Assembly: GCA_007570915.1 (NCBI GenBank)
Contig: RKSK01000148.1
Coordinates: 1-13,157, forward strand
Direction of reading: 5' to 3'
DNA from: Cenarchaeum sp.
GTDB taxonomy: Archaea; Thermoproteota; Nitrososphaeria; Nitrososphaerales; Nitrosopumilaceae
DNA: 13,157 nt
This document shows positions 6,372 through 13,123 of this stretch, in pieces. Both the position numbers and the translations under genes were made by a program. Each line of letters begins with the position of its first letter. Within the stretch, counting starts at the first letter, position 1. The notes under the pieces were generated by a model that saw only the letters and a list, made by a program, of their open reading frames with translations, ran no database searches and had not been told where the DNA came from.

Positions 6372-6632
6372 CTATGCTGGAACCTCAAACTGCCTGCTGT
6401 CAAACGTCTTGGACAGGCGCCATTCCCTTTCAAGCGGCGTCGGGTTGGATATGAGGTCGTCGCGAACCAGCAGGCCAATCCTCTCGGCCTCCTCTATCGC
6501 CTCTTGCGCCGCCTCTTCTGAGCCCAGCAGACTTGTGAAACGGGTGATCAGCTCGTGCGCGGGGGCGGACTGGGAGTGCCGCATGCCGTTGAGGAGGAAC
6601 CTCATCGCCCTTGCGCGGGTTTGCGCGTCCAT
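6372..6632 (-). CDS. 86-aa repeat-family protein, copy B
   Basis: A paralogue of the protein at 4995-5255, identical in length with 63 of 86 residues matching by hand alignment. Invariant blocks are MDAQTRARAMRFL, SEEAAQEA, EEA-x-RIGL and NPTPLE-x-EWRLS-x-TFD. Most differences are in the middle helix (residues 18-32) and the last eight residues. The ATG at 6632 is 26 nt from catatc, the TATA equivalent. The frame is open to 6662, but that would place the promoter inside the gene. It has its own T-rich terminator, so it should be transcribed independently of the orphan gene downstream. Function is unknown; the shared core suggests both copies are maintained. Confidence 0.8.
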   Translation of the reverse strand: MDAQTRARAMRFLLNGMRHSQSAPAHELITRFTSLLGSEEAAQEAIEEAERIGLLVRDDLISNPTPLEREWRLSKTFDSRQFEVPA

Positions 6633-6654
6633 CGGCCCATCGCAGCGGGCTGGC

Positions 6655-6680
6655 CATATCAAGGTTTGGGGTCGTTATAA
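6655..6680 (-). promoter_or_regulatory. Promoter region of copy B
   Basis: The proximal TATA-like catatc (6655-6660) and the distal TTATAA (6675-6680) correspond exactly to the pair upstream of copy A. The DNA between them has changed more (caaagtttagagcc against caaggtttggggtc), which suggests the two elements are conserved by function. Confidence 0.45.
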
Positions 6681-6818
6681 GTGGCGGGCGCCCGGCGCGG
6701 CCCCCGGCGGGCGGCGGGCGTCAAGCGGGCCGGTGGGAAGGGCGGCGGTGGGCACATGGCGCTGCGGTTCCAGCCCCGCGCCGGCCCGCCCGCATGCGGG
6801 AAAACGGGGAGGCGGCGC

Positions 6819-7077
6819 CAATGCAGGAACCTCGGGCCGCGCCATGCCGGGCGTCCCGGGCGGGCGGCGCGGCGTTTCCCGTGGCGGCGGGCCTGATACG
6901 GGGCTCTCGGGCGCCATGAGGCCGGCCTGCCCGGCCTCCCCCCGTCGCCCCTTGCGCGGCCGCCCTGGGACCGGGCGGGCGCGCGCTCGGCTCCCGCGCG
7001 GGGGCGAGCTTGGAGTGACGCATGCCGTCGAGGGGGAACGCCATCGCCCTTGCGCGGGCCTGCGCGCCCGTCGGCAT
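6819..7077 (-). pseudogene. Decayed third copy of the 86-aa repeat gene
   Basis: The 5' part still reads ARARAMAFPLDGMRHSK against the intact ARARAMRFLLNGMRHSQ. The 3' part reads PESPVSGPPPRETPRRPPGTPGM..EVPA against the intact DDLISNPTPLEREWRLSKTFD..EVPA, but in a different frame. The remnant from start equivalent to stop equivalent is 253 nt instead of 261, a net 8-nt loss that explains the frameshift. The original ATG is ACG, and the original TAG (6819-6821 on the plus strand) is TTG. The TATA elements are absent; the 5' end nearly abuts the PhoU gene. Downstream homology continues to 6792. G+C is about 80% by hand count. Bases 6691-6791, between copy B and this remnant, are also extremely G+C-rich and show no gene. 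Confidence 0.8.
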
Positions 7078-7099
7078 GGCGCGGTGGGCCGAGGCGGCG

Positions 7100-8092
7100 T
7101 CACGGACGCGCGGCGCGGCCCTCATAGTCGGGCGTGATGAGGTCGGCAATGTCGGCCCACGACCTCTCGACCCTCTCGAGCATGTAGAGCATGTCAAGGT
7201 ACCCGAGGCGCACGCCGGCCCGGCCCTCGAGCGAGGAGCGCAGCGAGGCGATCCCCGACTGGAACTCGCGGTGCGCGGCGATCGCCTCGATCGCCGTCTT
7301 GCGGCTTCGCGCGACAAGCGCCCCGACGGCGAGCGTCCCCACGCGCGAGGACACCTCTGCGAGCGCGCGAACGCGCCGCACGTCGGCCCGCGGGACCGCC
7401 GTCTCGGCGAGCGCTCCGGCGAGCTCGACGACTGCGTCGCCGGCCCCCTCCACGAGGTGCGCGGCGATCCGGTAGTCGAGCACGTCAATGTTGGCGAGGC
7501 TAAACGCGCCGGCGAGGCGCCTGTCGGCCATTGCGCTGCGAGCTAGCCTGACCAGCAAAAAGTACTGGCGGTTCACCTCGGCGTCGCGGCCGGCGAGCGC
7601 GCGCAGGCCCGACCTGTCGCGCACGCCAATGGCCGCGGCGGCCTCGCCGTGCATCGCCACGACGATCGCGTTCATCCTGCGCAGGACCATCTGCGGGCTG
7701 AGCGCCGTGGCGTCGGGCAGGAACTGCATGCTCACGCTCTGGCCGCTCTCCTCGACGATCTCCATGCCGACCAGGCTCCTCATCGCGCGGCGGATGTTCT
7801 CGTGGTCCTCGGGGGGTATCTCGCCGCCGGCTATGCGCACAATGTCATAGCCGAGCAGGTAGGCCCCCGTGATGCTCGCCACGATGTTCTCCTGGCGCGG
7901 CAGGGGGTAGGCTATCTCGAGCTCGCGCGCCGGCCTCGCTCCGGCCGCGGCGCTTAGGACGAGCGCGCCCCGCTCGGCGTCGATGCCGACCTCGTCGCCC
8001 TTTGAGAGCGAGTTGGCCTCGACCCACTCCTTTGGCAGCGAGACGAGCGTGCTGCTCCCTATGCGCTGCAGTCGCCTGCGGTGTTTAGCCAA
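7100..8092 (-). CDS. AbrB-PhoU domain regulator (phosphate uptake regulator type)
   Basis: A 330-aa protein with an N-terminal SpoVT/AbrB-like DNA-binding domain and a PhoU-type helical domain. The AbrB part is RRRLQRIGSSTLVSLPKEWVEANSLSKGDEVGI (residues 5-37). The rest is long helices with PhoU-like pairs such as DHENIRRAMRSLVGMEIVEE and EVNRQYFLLVRLARSA. Archaeal proteins of this architecture are annotated as phosphate-responsive regulators, usually by homology only. The TTG start at 8092 gives the complete AbrB strand and is about 24 nt from a TATA element; there is no in-frame ATG near the N-terminus. It diverges over 64 bp from the CoA operon, and an inverted repeat lies in that gap. Its 3' end is 23 bp from the decayed repeat gene. 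No phosphate transporter is nearby. Confidence 0.88.
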   Translation of the reverse strand: MAKHRRRLQRIGSSTLVSLPKEWVEANSLSKGDEVGIDAERGALVLSAAAGARPARELEIAYPLPRQENIVASITGAYLLGYDIVRIAGGEIPPEDHENIRRAMRSLVGMEIVEESGQSVSMQFLPDATALSPQMVLRRMNAIVVAMHGEAAAAIGVRDRSGLRALAGRDAEVNRQYFLLVRLARSAMADRRLAGAFSLANIDVLDYRIAAHLVEGAGDAVVELAGALAETAVPRADVRRVRALAEVSSRVGTLAVGALVARSRKTAIEAIAAHREFQSGIASLRSSLEGRAGVRLGYLDMLYMLERVERSWADIADLITPDYEGRAARP

Positions 8093-8093
8093 T

Positions 8094-8117
8094 TTAAACT
8101 GGTATAAGGCGGTTTAA
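8094..8117. promoter_or_regulatory. Inverted repeat, possible operator in the divergent promoter
   Basis: TTAAAC (8094-8099) and GTTTAA (8112-8117) form a perfect 6-bp inverted repeat with a 12-nt spacer. It spans from the regulator's TATA element to just before its start codon. In such G+C-rich DNA an A/T-rich dyad is notable. Binding by the AbrB-domain protein itself is an inference. Confidence 0.4.
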
Positions 8118-8118
8118 T
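8113..8118 (-). promoter_or_regulatory. TATA element of the AbrB-PhoU gene
   Basis: The sequence reads attaaa on the coding strand, about 24 nt before the TTG at 8092. It overlaps one arm of the TTAAAC/GTTTAA inverted repeat. Confidence 0.45.
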
Positions 8119-8123
8119 CCATA

Positions 8124-8136
8124 TTTTTATATTTTT
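8124..8136 (+). promoter_or_regulatory. TATA element of the CoA biosynthesis operon
   Basis: The run tttttatattttt is the strongest A/T element in the window. Its ttatat core (8127-8132) is centred 27 nt before the GTG at 8157, implying a leaderless operon mRNA. Confidence 0.65.
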
Positions 8137-8156
8137 CCCGAAATTTAGGCGCGCGC

Positions 8157-9044
8157 GTGAGGGGGGTAGCCTTTTGCCCGGCGCACGTCACGGCCTTTTT
8201 CGGGCCGGTCGCCGGCGCCGACGAGCTGCGCACGGGCTCGGTCGGGGCCGGCTTTGCCGTCAGCGCCGGGGTGAGGACGACAGTCGAGGCCCGCGCCGCG
8301 GCGGCTCCGCGCAGTTCGGTCCGCGCGGCGGGGCGGGCCGCGGCGGACACGGCCGTCTCCCGGGCCGTGATCGCGGCGTACGGGGAGATCGCCGGCGCGC
8401 CGCTTGACGTGTCCGCGGTCCACGAGTCCGGCGTGCCCGTCGGGTACGGCCTGGGATCCAGCGCCGCCGTCGCGCTCTCGCTCTCGCTTGCGCTAAACGA
8501 GGCCCTCGGCGCGGGCCTCTCGCGCGAGCGCGCAGCGCAGGTCGCGCATGCGGCCGAGGTCCGCTGCCAGACGGGCCTCGGCGACGTCGCCGGCGCGCTT
8601 GACGGCGGGATGGAGGTCAGGGTGTCAGCCGGCGCGCCGGGCGTCGCGCGCGTCAGGCGCGCCGACTCGGGCGCGCTCGCGGTGATTGCGTGCTATGCGC
8701 CAGTCGACACGCGCAGGTACATTGCGCGGCGCCTGCGCTCGATAAACGGCCTGGGCGGCAGGATGGCCTCGGAGATGCGCTCGCCGGGCGACGCGGCGGC
8801 CCTCCAGTCAATGTCCGCAGAGTTTGCCGCCCACATTGGCGCGGTCACGCCGCGCATGCGCGGTGCGATGGGCGCGCTGCGCGCAGCGGGGATCCCGTGC
8901 GGCGTCGCGCTCCTGGGCCAGACCGTCTTTGCGCTGGTGGACGGCCCCCGCGACGAGGCGCGCGCGCTCGGCGCGCTCGGGCCCTTTGGCGGCGAGGTCA
9001 TCCGCGCGCGCGTCGACAACGGCGGCGCGCGCGTGGAGGGGTAG
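8157..9044 (+). CDS. PoK: Pantoate kinase (archaeal GHMP kinase)
   Basis: Phosphorylates pantoate to 4-phosphopantoate with ATP, the first archaeal-specific step toward CoA. At 295 aa it has the expected size. The N-terminal CPAHVTAFFGP and TGSVGAGFAVSAGV are characteristic of archaeal pantoate kinases. The GHMP ATP-binding motif is PVGYGLGSSAAVALS (about 94-108), and the TGLGDVAGALDGG stretch is also typical. The GTG start at 8157 is set by the TATA element; there is no upstream alternative. The next gene starts 3 nt after the stop and encodes the following enzyme of the same pathway, which makes the assignment strong. Confidence 0.92.
   Translation: MRGVAFCPAHVTAFFGPVAGADELRTGSVGAGFAVSAGVRTTVEARAAAAPRSSVRAAGRAAADTAVSRAVIAAYGEIAGAPLDVSAVHESGVPVGYGLGSSAAVALSLSLALNEALGAGLSRERAAQVAHAAEVRCQTGLGDVAGALDGGMEVRVSAGAPGVARVRRADSGALAVIACYAPVDTRRYIARRLRSINGLGGRMASEMRSPGDAAALQSMSAEFAAHIGAVTPRMRGAMGALRAAGIPCGVALLGQTVFALVDGPRDEARALGALGPFGGEVIRARVDNGGARVEG
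9035..9041 (+). promoter_or_regulatory. Shine-Dalgarno site for the phosphopantothenate synthetase gene
   Basis: GGAGGGG ends 5 nt before the GTG at 9047. It decides that start and contrasts with the leaderless first gene of the operon. Confidence 0.5.
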
Positions 9045-9046
9045 GC

Positions 9047-9814
9047 GTGGGCCACATACCGCCCTCGCACCCGCGCGCCGCCTCGCTGCGCGTCCGCGAG
9101 GCCCTCGTCGCCGGCGCCGGCTCTGGCCTTGTCGTGCGCGAGGGCCTCATTGCGCACGGGCGCGGCGAGGCCCTCGACTATATCCTCGGCGAGCGCACCG
9201 GCCGGCGCGCGCGCTCGGCGATCAGCGCCGCGGCCGCGACGCTCCTCCTCGCCGAGCGGCCCGTCGTCTCGGTGAACGGCAACGTCGCGGCCCTCTGCGC
9301 GCGCGAGGCGGTCCTCGTCGCGCGCGCGCTCGGCGCGCCCCTGGAGGCAAACACGTTCCACGGCGACTCGGGCCGCCGGAGGCGCATCGCCGCGCGCCTA
9401 GAGTCGCACGGGGCCAGGGGCGTCCTGGGCGCCTCGCGCGCCCACCGCGCGCGCCTGCGCGGCCTCGACTCGGAGCGCGGCGCCGTCGACTCGCGCGGGA
9501 TCGCCGCCGCCGACGCGGTCCTCGTGGCCCTCGAGGACGGCGACAGGGCCGAGGCCCTCTCGCGGGCCGGCGCGCGCGTCGTGGCCATCGACCTCAACCC
9601 GCTCTCGCGGACCGCGCGGGCCGCCGACGTCACCATAGTCGACAACGTCGTGCGGGCCATGGGCCTCCTCGCCTCGCGCTGCGCGGCCCTGCGCGCCTCG
9701 CCGCGCGGCCGCCTCGCGCGGATCGCGCGGGCCCACGACAACGCCGCGGCGCTCGCCGGCCACGCCGGCGAGATGCGCGCGCGCCTGGGGAGGATCGCCG
9801 CCCTTGGGCGCTAG
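9047..9814 (+). CDS. PPS: 4-phosphopantoate--beta-alanine ligase (phosphopantothenate synthetase)
   Basis: Joins 4-phosphopantoate and beta-alanine to give 4'-phosphopantothenate, replacing bacterial PanC plus CoaA in Archaea. The 255-aa product opens with HIPPSHPRAASLRVREALV, and GLIAHGRGEALDYILGE (33-49) is the family hallmark. VNGNVAALCA (76-85), ANTFHGD and the C-terminal VVAIDLNPLSRTARAADVTIVDNVVRA are also typical. The start is the GTG at 9047, 3 nt after the pantoate kinase stop and behind an SD-like GGAGGGG. The frame is open further upstream only as antisense or out-of-frame shadow of the kinase. It overlaps the start of panB by 11 nt, so coupled translation is likely. Confidence 0.92.
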   Translation: MGHIPPSHPRAASLRVREALVAGAGSGLVVREGLIAHGRGEALDYILGERTGRRARSAISAAAATLLLAERPVVSVNGNVAALCAREAVLVARALGAPLEANTFHGDSGRRRRIAARLESHGARGVLGASRAHRARLRGLDSERGAVDSRGIAAADAVLVALEDGDRAEALSRAGARVVAIDLNPLSRTARAADVTIVDNVVRAMGLLASRCAALRASPRGRLARIARAHDNAAALAGHAGEMRARLGRIAALGR

Positions 9815-10592
9815 CCCCGCGGCCGTCGCGGCCCTAAAGGGCCGCAGGAGGGTTGCGTGCCTCACGGCGTACGACGCGACGATGGCCTCGCTAGTCGACA
9901 GGGCCGGCATTGACGTCATTCTCGTCGGCGACAGCGCCGGCATGGTCGTCATGGGCCAGGAGGGCACGCTGGGCGTCGGCATGGCCGAGATGGCCCTCTT
10001 TGTCTCGGCCGTCGCCGCCGCGCGCCCGCGGGCCCTCCTCGTGGCGGACATGCCCGCCGGCTCGTACGACAGCGCGCGGGACGCCGCGTCCAACGCCGCG
10101 CGCCTGGCCTCGCTTGGCGCGCAGGCAGTAAAGGTGGAGGGCGGCGCCGAGGTCGCCGCGCAGGTCCGCGCGATAGCGTCGGCCGGCGTTGGCGTGATGG
10201 GCCACATCGGCTACCAGCCGCAGAGCGGCGGGCCGAGGAGGCGCGGCCTCACGCGCGCCGACGCCGATTCGCTGGTCGCCTCGGCGCGGGCCCTCGAGGG
10301 GGCCGGCGCGTTTGCCGTCGTGCTCGAGATGCTCAGCTCCGAGGCCGCCGGGGCCGTCACGCGCGCGGTGCGCATACCGACGATCGGGATCGGATCCGGG
10401 CCGTCGTGCGACGGGCAGGTCCTCGTCCTGCACGACATGCTCGGCATGTACGAGCGCATGAGGCCGTCGTTTGCGAGGCGCTACCGCGACCTCGCCTCCG
10501 AGATAACGGCGGCGGCCTCCGAGTACAGGGCCGACGTCGAGTCCGGCGCGTTTCCGGCGCGCGGGCACTCGTTCTCCATGGGGGCGCAATAG
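9804..10592 (+). CDS. panB: 3-methyl-2-oxobutanoate hydroxymethyltransferase
   Basis: Transfers a hydroxymethyl group from methylene-tetrahydrofolate or an archaeal pterin to ketoisovalerate, giving ketopantoate. The 262-aa protein shows TAYDAT (21-26), Mg-binding VGDS (41-44) and ADMP (81-84), KVEGG (110-114), MGHIGYQPQS (132-141) and the catalytic Glu in VLEM (173-176). GIGSGPSCDGQVLVLHDMLGM and the C-terminal DVESGAFP..HSF complete the signature. MGHIGYQPQS differs slightly from the usual MGHxGLTPQS. The start is a TTG overlapping the previous gene by 11 nt; a GGAGG at 9789-9793 precedes it by 10 nt. The first internal ATG lies beyond conserved TAYDAT, so it cannot be the start. The N-terminus is short for the family. 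Confidence 0.95.
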   Translation: MGASPAAVAALKGRRRVACLTAYDATMASLVDRAGIDVILVGDSAGMVVMGQEGTLGVGMAEMALFVSAVAAARPRALLVADMPAGSYDSARDAASNAARLASLGAQAVKVEGGAEVAAQVRAIASAGVGVMGHIGYQPQSGGPRRRGLTRADADSLVASARALEGAGAFAVVLEMLSSEAAGAVTRAVRIPTIGIGSGPSCDGQVLVLHDMLGMYERMRPSFARRYRDLASEITAAASEYRADVESGAFPARGHSFSMGAQ

Positions 10593-11821
10593 TGGCCCGC
10601 GCCGCGCGCGGGCCGCCCGCGAAAGACATTGTGGGCACGGAGGGCTCCGGCCTCGCCGGAAGGAGGGTCGTCCTCTGCGTCTCGGGAAGCGTCGCGGCGT
10701 ACAGGGCCATCGACGTCGCGCGCCTCCTCATGCGCCACGGCGCCGACGTCAAGTGCGTGGTCAGCGCCTCGGCGGCGCGCCTCATCAGGCCGGGGTACTT
10801 TCGGTGGGCCACGGGCAACGCGCCGGTCACGCGCCTGACGGGGCGCATGGAGCACGTCGAGCTCACCGACTTTGGCAGGGCCGACCTCGTCGTCGCGTAC
10901 CCCGCGACGGCAAACACCGTCGGCATGATGGCCGCCGGCATCGACGGGACGCCCGTGGCGACGGTCCTCACCGTCGCGCTCGGGACAAGGGTGCCCGTCA
11001 TCGTCTGCATGGCAATGCACGCGGCAATGCACGCAAACCCCGCGGTCCGGCGCAACGTAGCCTTTTTGCGCCGGCGCGTCACGTTTGTCGGGCCGTCCCT
11101 CGCCGGCGGCAAGGCGCGCGCGGCGGAGCCCGGGGGGGTCCTGCGCGCCGCGCTGGCCGCAGTCGGGGCCTCGGCGTCGCTGCGGGGCCGGCGGGCCCTC
11201 GTCGTGGCCGGCCCGACTGCCGAGCGCATCGACGCGGTCCGGTCCATAGTCTCGCACAGCAGCGGCGAGACGGGCTCGGCCGTCGCCGCCGAGCTCGCGC
11301 GCGCCGGCGCGCGCGTGAGGATGGTCTACGGGCCCGGCTGCCACGCGCCGCCGGAGGGCATCCCCGTCAGGCGCGTGGTCAGCGCCGCCGAGATGGGGGC
11401 CGCGGTCCGCTGCGAGCTGCGCGCCTGCCCCGACGTCGTCGTCATGGCCGCCGCCGTCGCCGACTATGCGCCGGCCTCGCCGCGCCGCTCAAAGGTCCGC
11501 AGCGGGCAGGCGGGCCTCGCAGTCAGGCTGCGCCCGGTGCCAAAGCTCGTCGCCTCGGTCCGGCGCCGCTGCCCGCGCGCGGTCCTCGTGGCCTTCAAGG
11601 CCGAGGCCGGCGCGTCGCGCCTCCGCGCCGCGGGCCTGGCCCTGATGGGGTCGTGCGGCGCCGACGTCGTCGTGGCCAACGACGTCTCTGGTGGCGCGGC
11701 GCGGCGGCCGACGGCCGTCCTCACGCGCGCCTCGCCGCGCGCCGCGGTCCGCGCGCGCGGGCCTCGCGAGGTCGCGCGCGCCGTGCGCGCCGCCGTCGAG
11801 TCTGCCCTAGATGATGACTAG
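10592..11821 (+). CDS. coaBC: Bifunctional phosphopantothenoylcysteine decarboxylase / phosphopantothenate--cysteine ligase
   Basis: Couples 4'-phosphopantothenate to cysteine (CoaB) and decarboxylates the product to 4'-phosphopantetheine (CoaC); the CoaC domain binds FMN. It is 409 aa. The N-terminal flavoprotein domain has CVSGSVAAYRAIDVARLLMRHGADV (29-53), the active-site His in MEHVEL (His88), PATANTVGMMAAGI (104-117) and MAMHAAMHANP, the archaeal form of the bacterial PAMN motif. GGKARAAEP follows. The CoaB domain begins near 199 with RRALVVAGPTAERIDAVRSIVSHSSGETG, then AAAVADYAP and LVAFKAEAG. The GTG start shares one base with the panB stop (TAGTG) and keeps the family-typical AKDIVGTEG lead-in. 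The last 15 nt overlap the convergent peptidase gene. Confidence 0.95.
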   Translation: MARAARGPPAKDIVGTEGSGLAGRRVVLCVSGSVAAYRAIDVARLLMRHGADVKCVVSASAARLIRPGYFRWATGNAPVTRLTGRMEHVELTDFGRADLVVAYPATANTVGMMAAGIDGTPVATVLTVALGTRVPVIVCMAMHAAMHANPAVRRNVAFLRRRVTFVGPSLAGGKARAAEPGGVLRAALAAVGASASLRGRRALVVAGPTAERIDAVRSIVSHSSGETGSAVAAELARAGARVRMVYGPGCHAPPEGIPVRRVVSAAEMGAAVRCELRACPDVVVMAAAVADYAPASPRRSKVRSGQAGLAVRLRPVPKLVASVRRRCPRAVLVAFKAEAGASRLRAAGLALMGSCGADVVVANDVSGGAARRPTAVLTRASPRAAVRARGPREVARAVRAAVESALDDD

Positions 11822-12871
11822 CTCCCTCGTGAACGCGTGGAGGGGCGCGGACCGCTTGCGCACGATTGCCGAGTCCTCGATCCTCACGCCAAACGTGCGC
11901 GGCAGGTATATGCCCGGCTCTACGGTCACCGTCATGCCGCGCGCCAGGTCGCGCGTTCCGCGCGCCGATATCGCCGGCTCCTCGTGCACGTCAAGGCCAA
12001 TCCCGTGGCCCGTCGCGTGGACAAACCTCGCGCCGTACCCCTCGGCAAATATGTGGTCGCGGCACGCCGAGTCGACTGACTTGCAGGACGCGTTGACGGC
12101 GAGCGCGGCGAGGCCGCGGTCATGGGCCTCCTTGACAATGTTGTAGACCTCGCGCTGCTTGTGGCCGACCGTCCCCATGGAGAACGTGCGCGTCGCGTCC
12201 GAGACGTACCCGTGGTACCTCAGCGTGATGTCGACGGTTACAAGGTCGCCGCGCTCGAACTTTCTCTGCGTAACCTGCGCGTGCGGAAGGGCGGAGTTCG
12301 GCCCGCTCGCGACGATGAGCGGGTTTGTCGTGTAGCGGTAGCCCGTGTCAAAGAGCTCGCGCTCGGCGGCGTACGCCATGAGCCTGGCCTGCAGCTCGGA
12401 CTCGCGCATGCCCACCTTCATGACCGACGTGCAGAGCTCAAACATCTCGTCTATCACCGAGGACGCGTGCTGGATCGCGCGAAACTCGTGTATGTCCTTT
12501 GTCATGCGCGACTCTGTGAACGGCGTGTCGTCCTGCCTTGCGGCAGGACACGCCTTTTTGAGCTCGCGAAACGCCGCGGGGTCGCGGCAGTCCGTGCACG
12601 CCTTCTCGCCGGCGACTAGGGCCGAGAGCGTCCGTGCCGCCGGCGCGCCGCGCTCCGTGGATATCACGTCACAGTCCACCGAGTCGCGCTCGGCCCGCTC
12701 GGCCTCGAGGGCCGGCGCGACTATGGTCACGGCCCCGTCGGGCCGCAGCACGCCGGTCGCCTCGCCCCAAAACCCCGTCATGTAGAACAGGTTCTCCGGC
12801 TCGTACGCCACTAGCGCGCCTGCGCCGGCGTCGCGCGCGTGGGCCAGGAGCGTGTTCCTCCGCTTCTTCAT
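11807..12871 (-). CDS. M24 family metallopeptidase (Xaa-Pro aminopeptidase/dipeptidase type)
   Basis: A 354-aa cytoplasmic peptidase expected to cleave N-terminal residues next to proline. It has an N-terminal creatinase-like domain (about 1-120, AYEPENLFYMTGFWGE near 23) and a C-terminal pita-bread domain. All five metal ligands are visible: Asp214 and Asp225 (DITLRYHGYVSDATRTF), His289 (ATGHGIGLDVHEEP), Glu318 (TVEPGIYLP) and Glu332 (RIEDSAIV). His197 in LPHAQV is also a conserved position. This distinguishes an active enzyme from creatinase-type relatives, though whether it prefers dipeptides or longer peptides is not readable. The ATG at 12871 is 28 nt from a TATA element. It is convergent with coaBC and overlaps it by 15 nt. 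Confidence 0.92.
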   Translation of the reverse strand: MKKRRNTLLAHARDAGAGALVAYEPENLFYMTGFWGEATGVLRPDGAVTIVAPALEAERAERDSVDCDVISTERGAPAARTLSALVAGEKACTDCRDPAAFRELKKACPAARQDDTPFTESRMTKDIHEFRAIQHASSVIDEMFELCTSVMKVGMRESELQARLMAYAAERELFDTGYRYTTNPLIVASGPNSALPHAQVTQRKFERGDLVTVDITLRYHGYVSDATRTFSMGTVGHKQREVYNIVKEAHDRGLAALAVNASCKSVDSACRDHIFAEGYGARFVHATGHGIGLDVHEEPAISARGTRDLARGMTVTVEPGIYLPRTFGVRIEDSAIVRKRSAPLHAFTRELVII

Positions 12872-12895
12872 GCGCGCCCTGCGCGCCGGCGGGGC

Positions 12896-12903
12896 CTTTT
12901 ATC
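12896..12903 (-). promoter_or_regulatory. TATA element of the M24 peptidase gene
   Basis: The sequence reads gataaaag on the coding strand and is centred 28 nt before the ATG at 12871. Confidence 0.6.
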
Positions 12904-13021
12904 ACTGTTGGGAGGCCCCCGCACGTCGCGGGCGTCCCGGCGGCAAGGGCGCCCGGGCGGCGGGGCCGGGCGCGCGGAACCCTGCAAAAGTCATAAGCCC
13001 CCGCGCCCGCGCCGACCGCCA

Positions 13022-13091
13022 AGGCGGACGAAAAGTTTGCCGCCTAGGGGCGGCGGCCTCGGTTGTATGGCCGTCCCGCCGTTCCCGCCCC
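13022..13091. other. Hairpin-rich G+C segment, possible structured RNA
   Basis: A GGCGG/CCGCC hairpin occupies about 13023-13044. It is followed by a long stem GGGGCGG (13047-13053) with CCGCCCC (13085-13091), enclosing a second hairpin CGGCC (13054-13058) with GGCCG (13069-13073). A TATA-like cataag about 27 nt upstream (12992-12997) could drive it. It is not a tRNA: I find no D-arm or T-arm pattern. In DNA this G+C-rich, pairing arises easily by chance. Confidence 0.2.
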
Positions 13092-13123
13092 AAACTCGCA
13101 AGGTTCACAGGCGCCGTGTCACC

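Larger units (their letters stand above)
6343..6690 (-). repeat. Direct repeat copy B (gene, promoter and terminator)
   Basis: The same 348-bp unit as at 4966-5313, in the same orientation, offset by 1377 bp. The upstream elements (ccatatc, then tcgttataagtgg) and the conserved ggtggtggcgcctatgc at the stop codon match copy A position for position. Confidence 0.8.

Noticed and set aside
4966..7077. CRISPR array or insertion sequence
   Set aside because: There are only two to three long gene-bearing repeats, no short regularly spaced repeats, no transposase and no terminal inverted repeats.
6127..7137. Plus-strand 336-codon open frame across the repeat copies
   Set aside because: It is the antisense of copy B and the decayed copy, with no promoter, and its composition is a by-product of extreme G+C content.
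6721..7488. Minus-strand 255-codon frame linking the decayed repeat with antiphase PhoU sequence
   Set aside because: It joins an out-of-frame reading of the PhoU gene to the pseudogene remnant, so it is not a fusion gene.
12902..13108. Minus-strand GTG frame of 68 codons upstream of the peptidase
   Set aside because: A TATA-like element is at a suitable distance, but the product is Arg/Ala/Pro-rich noise and ends inside the peptidase promoter.
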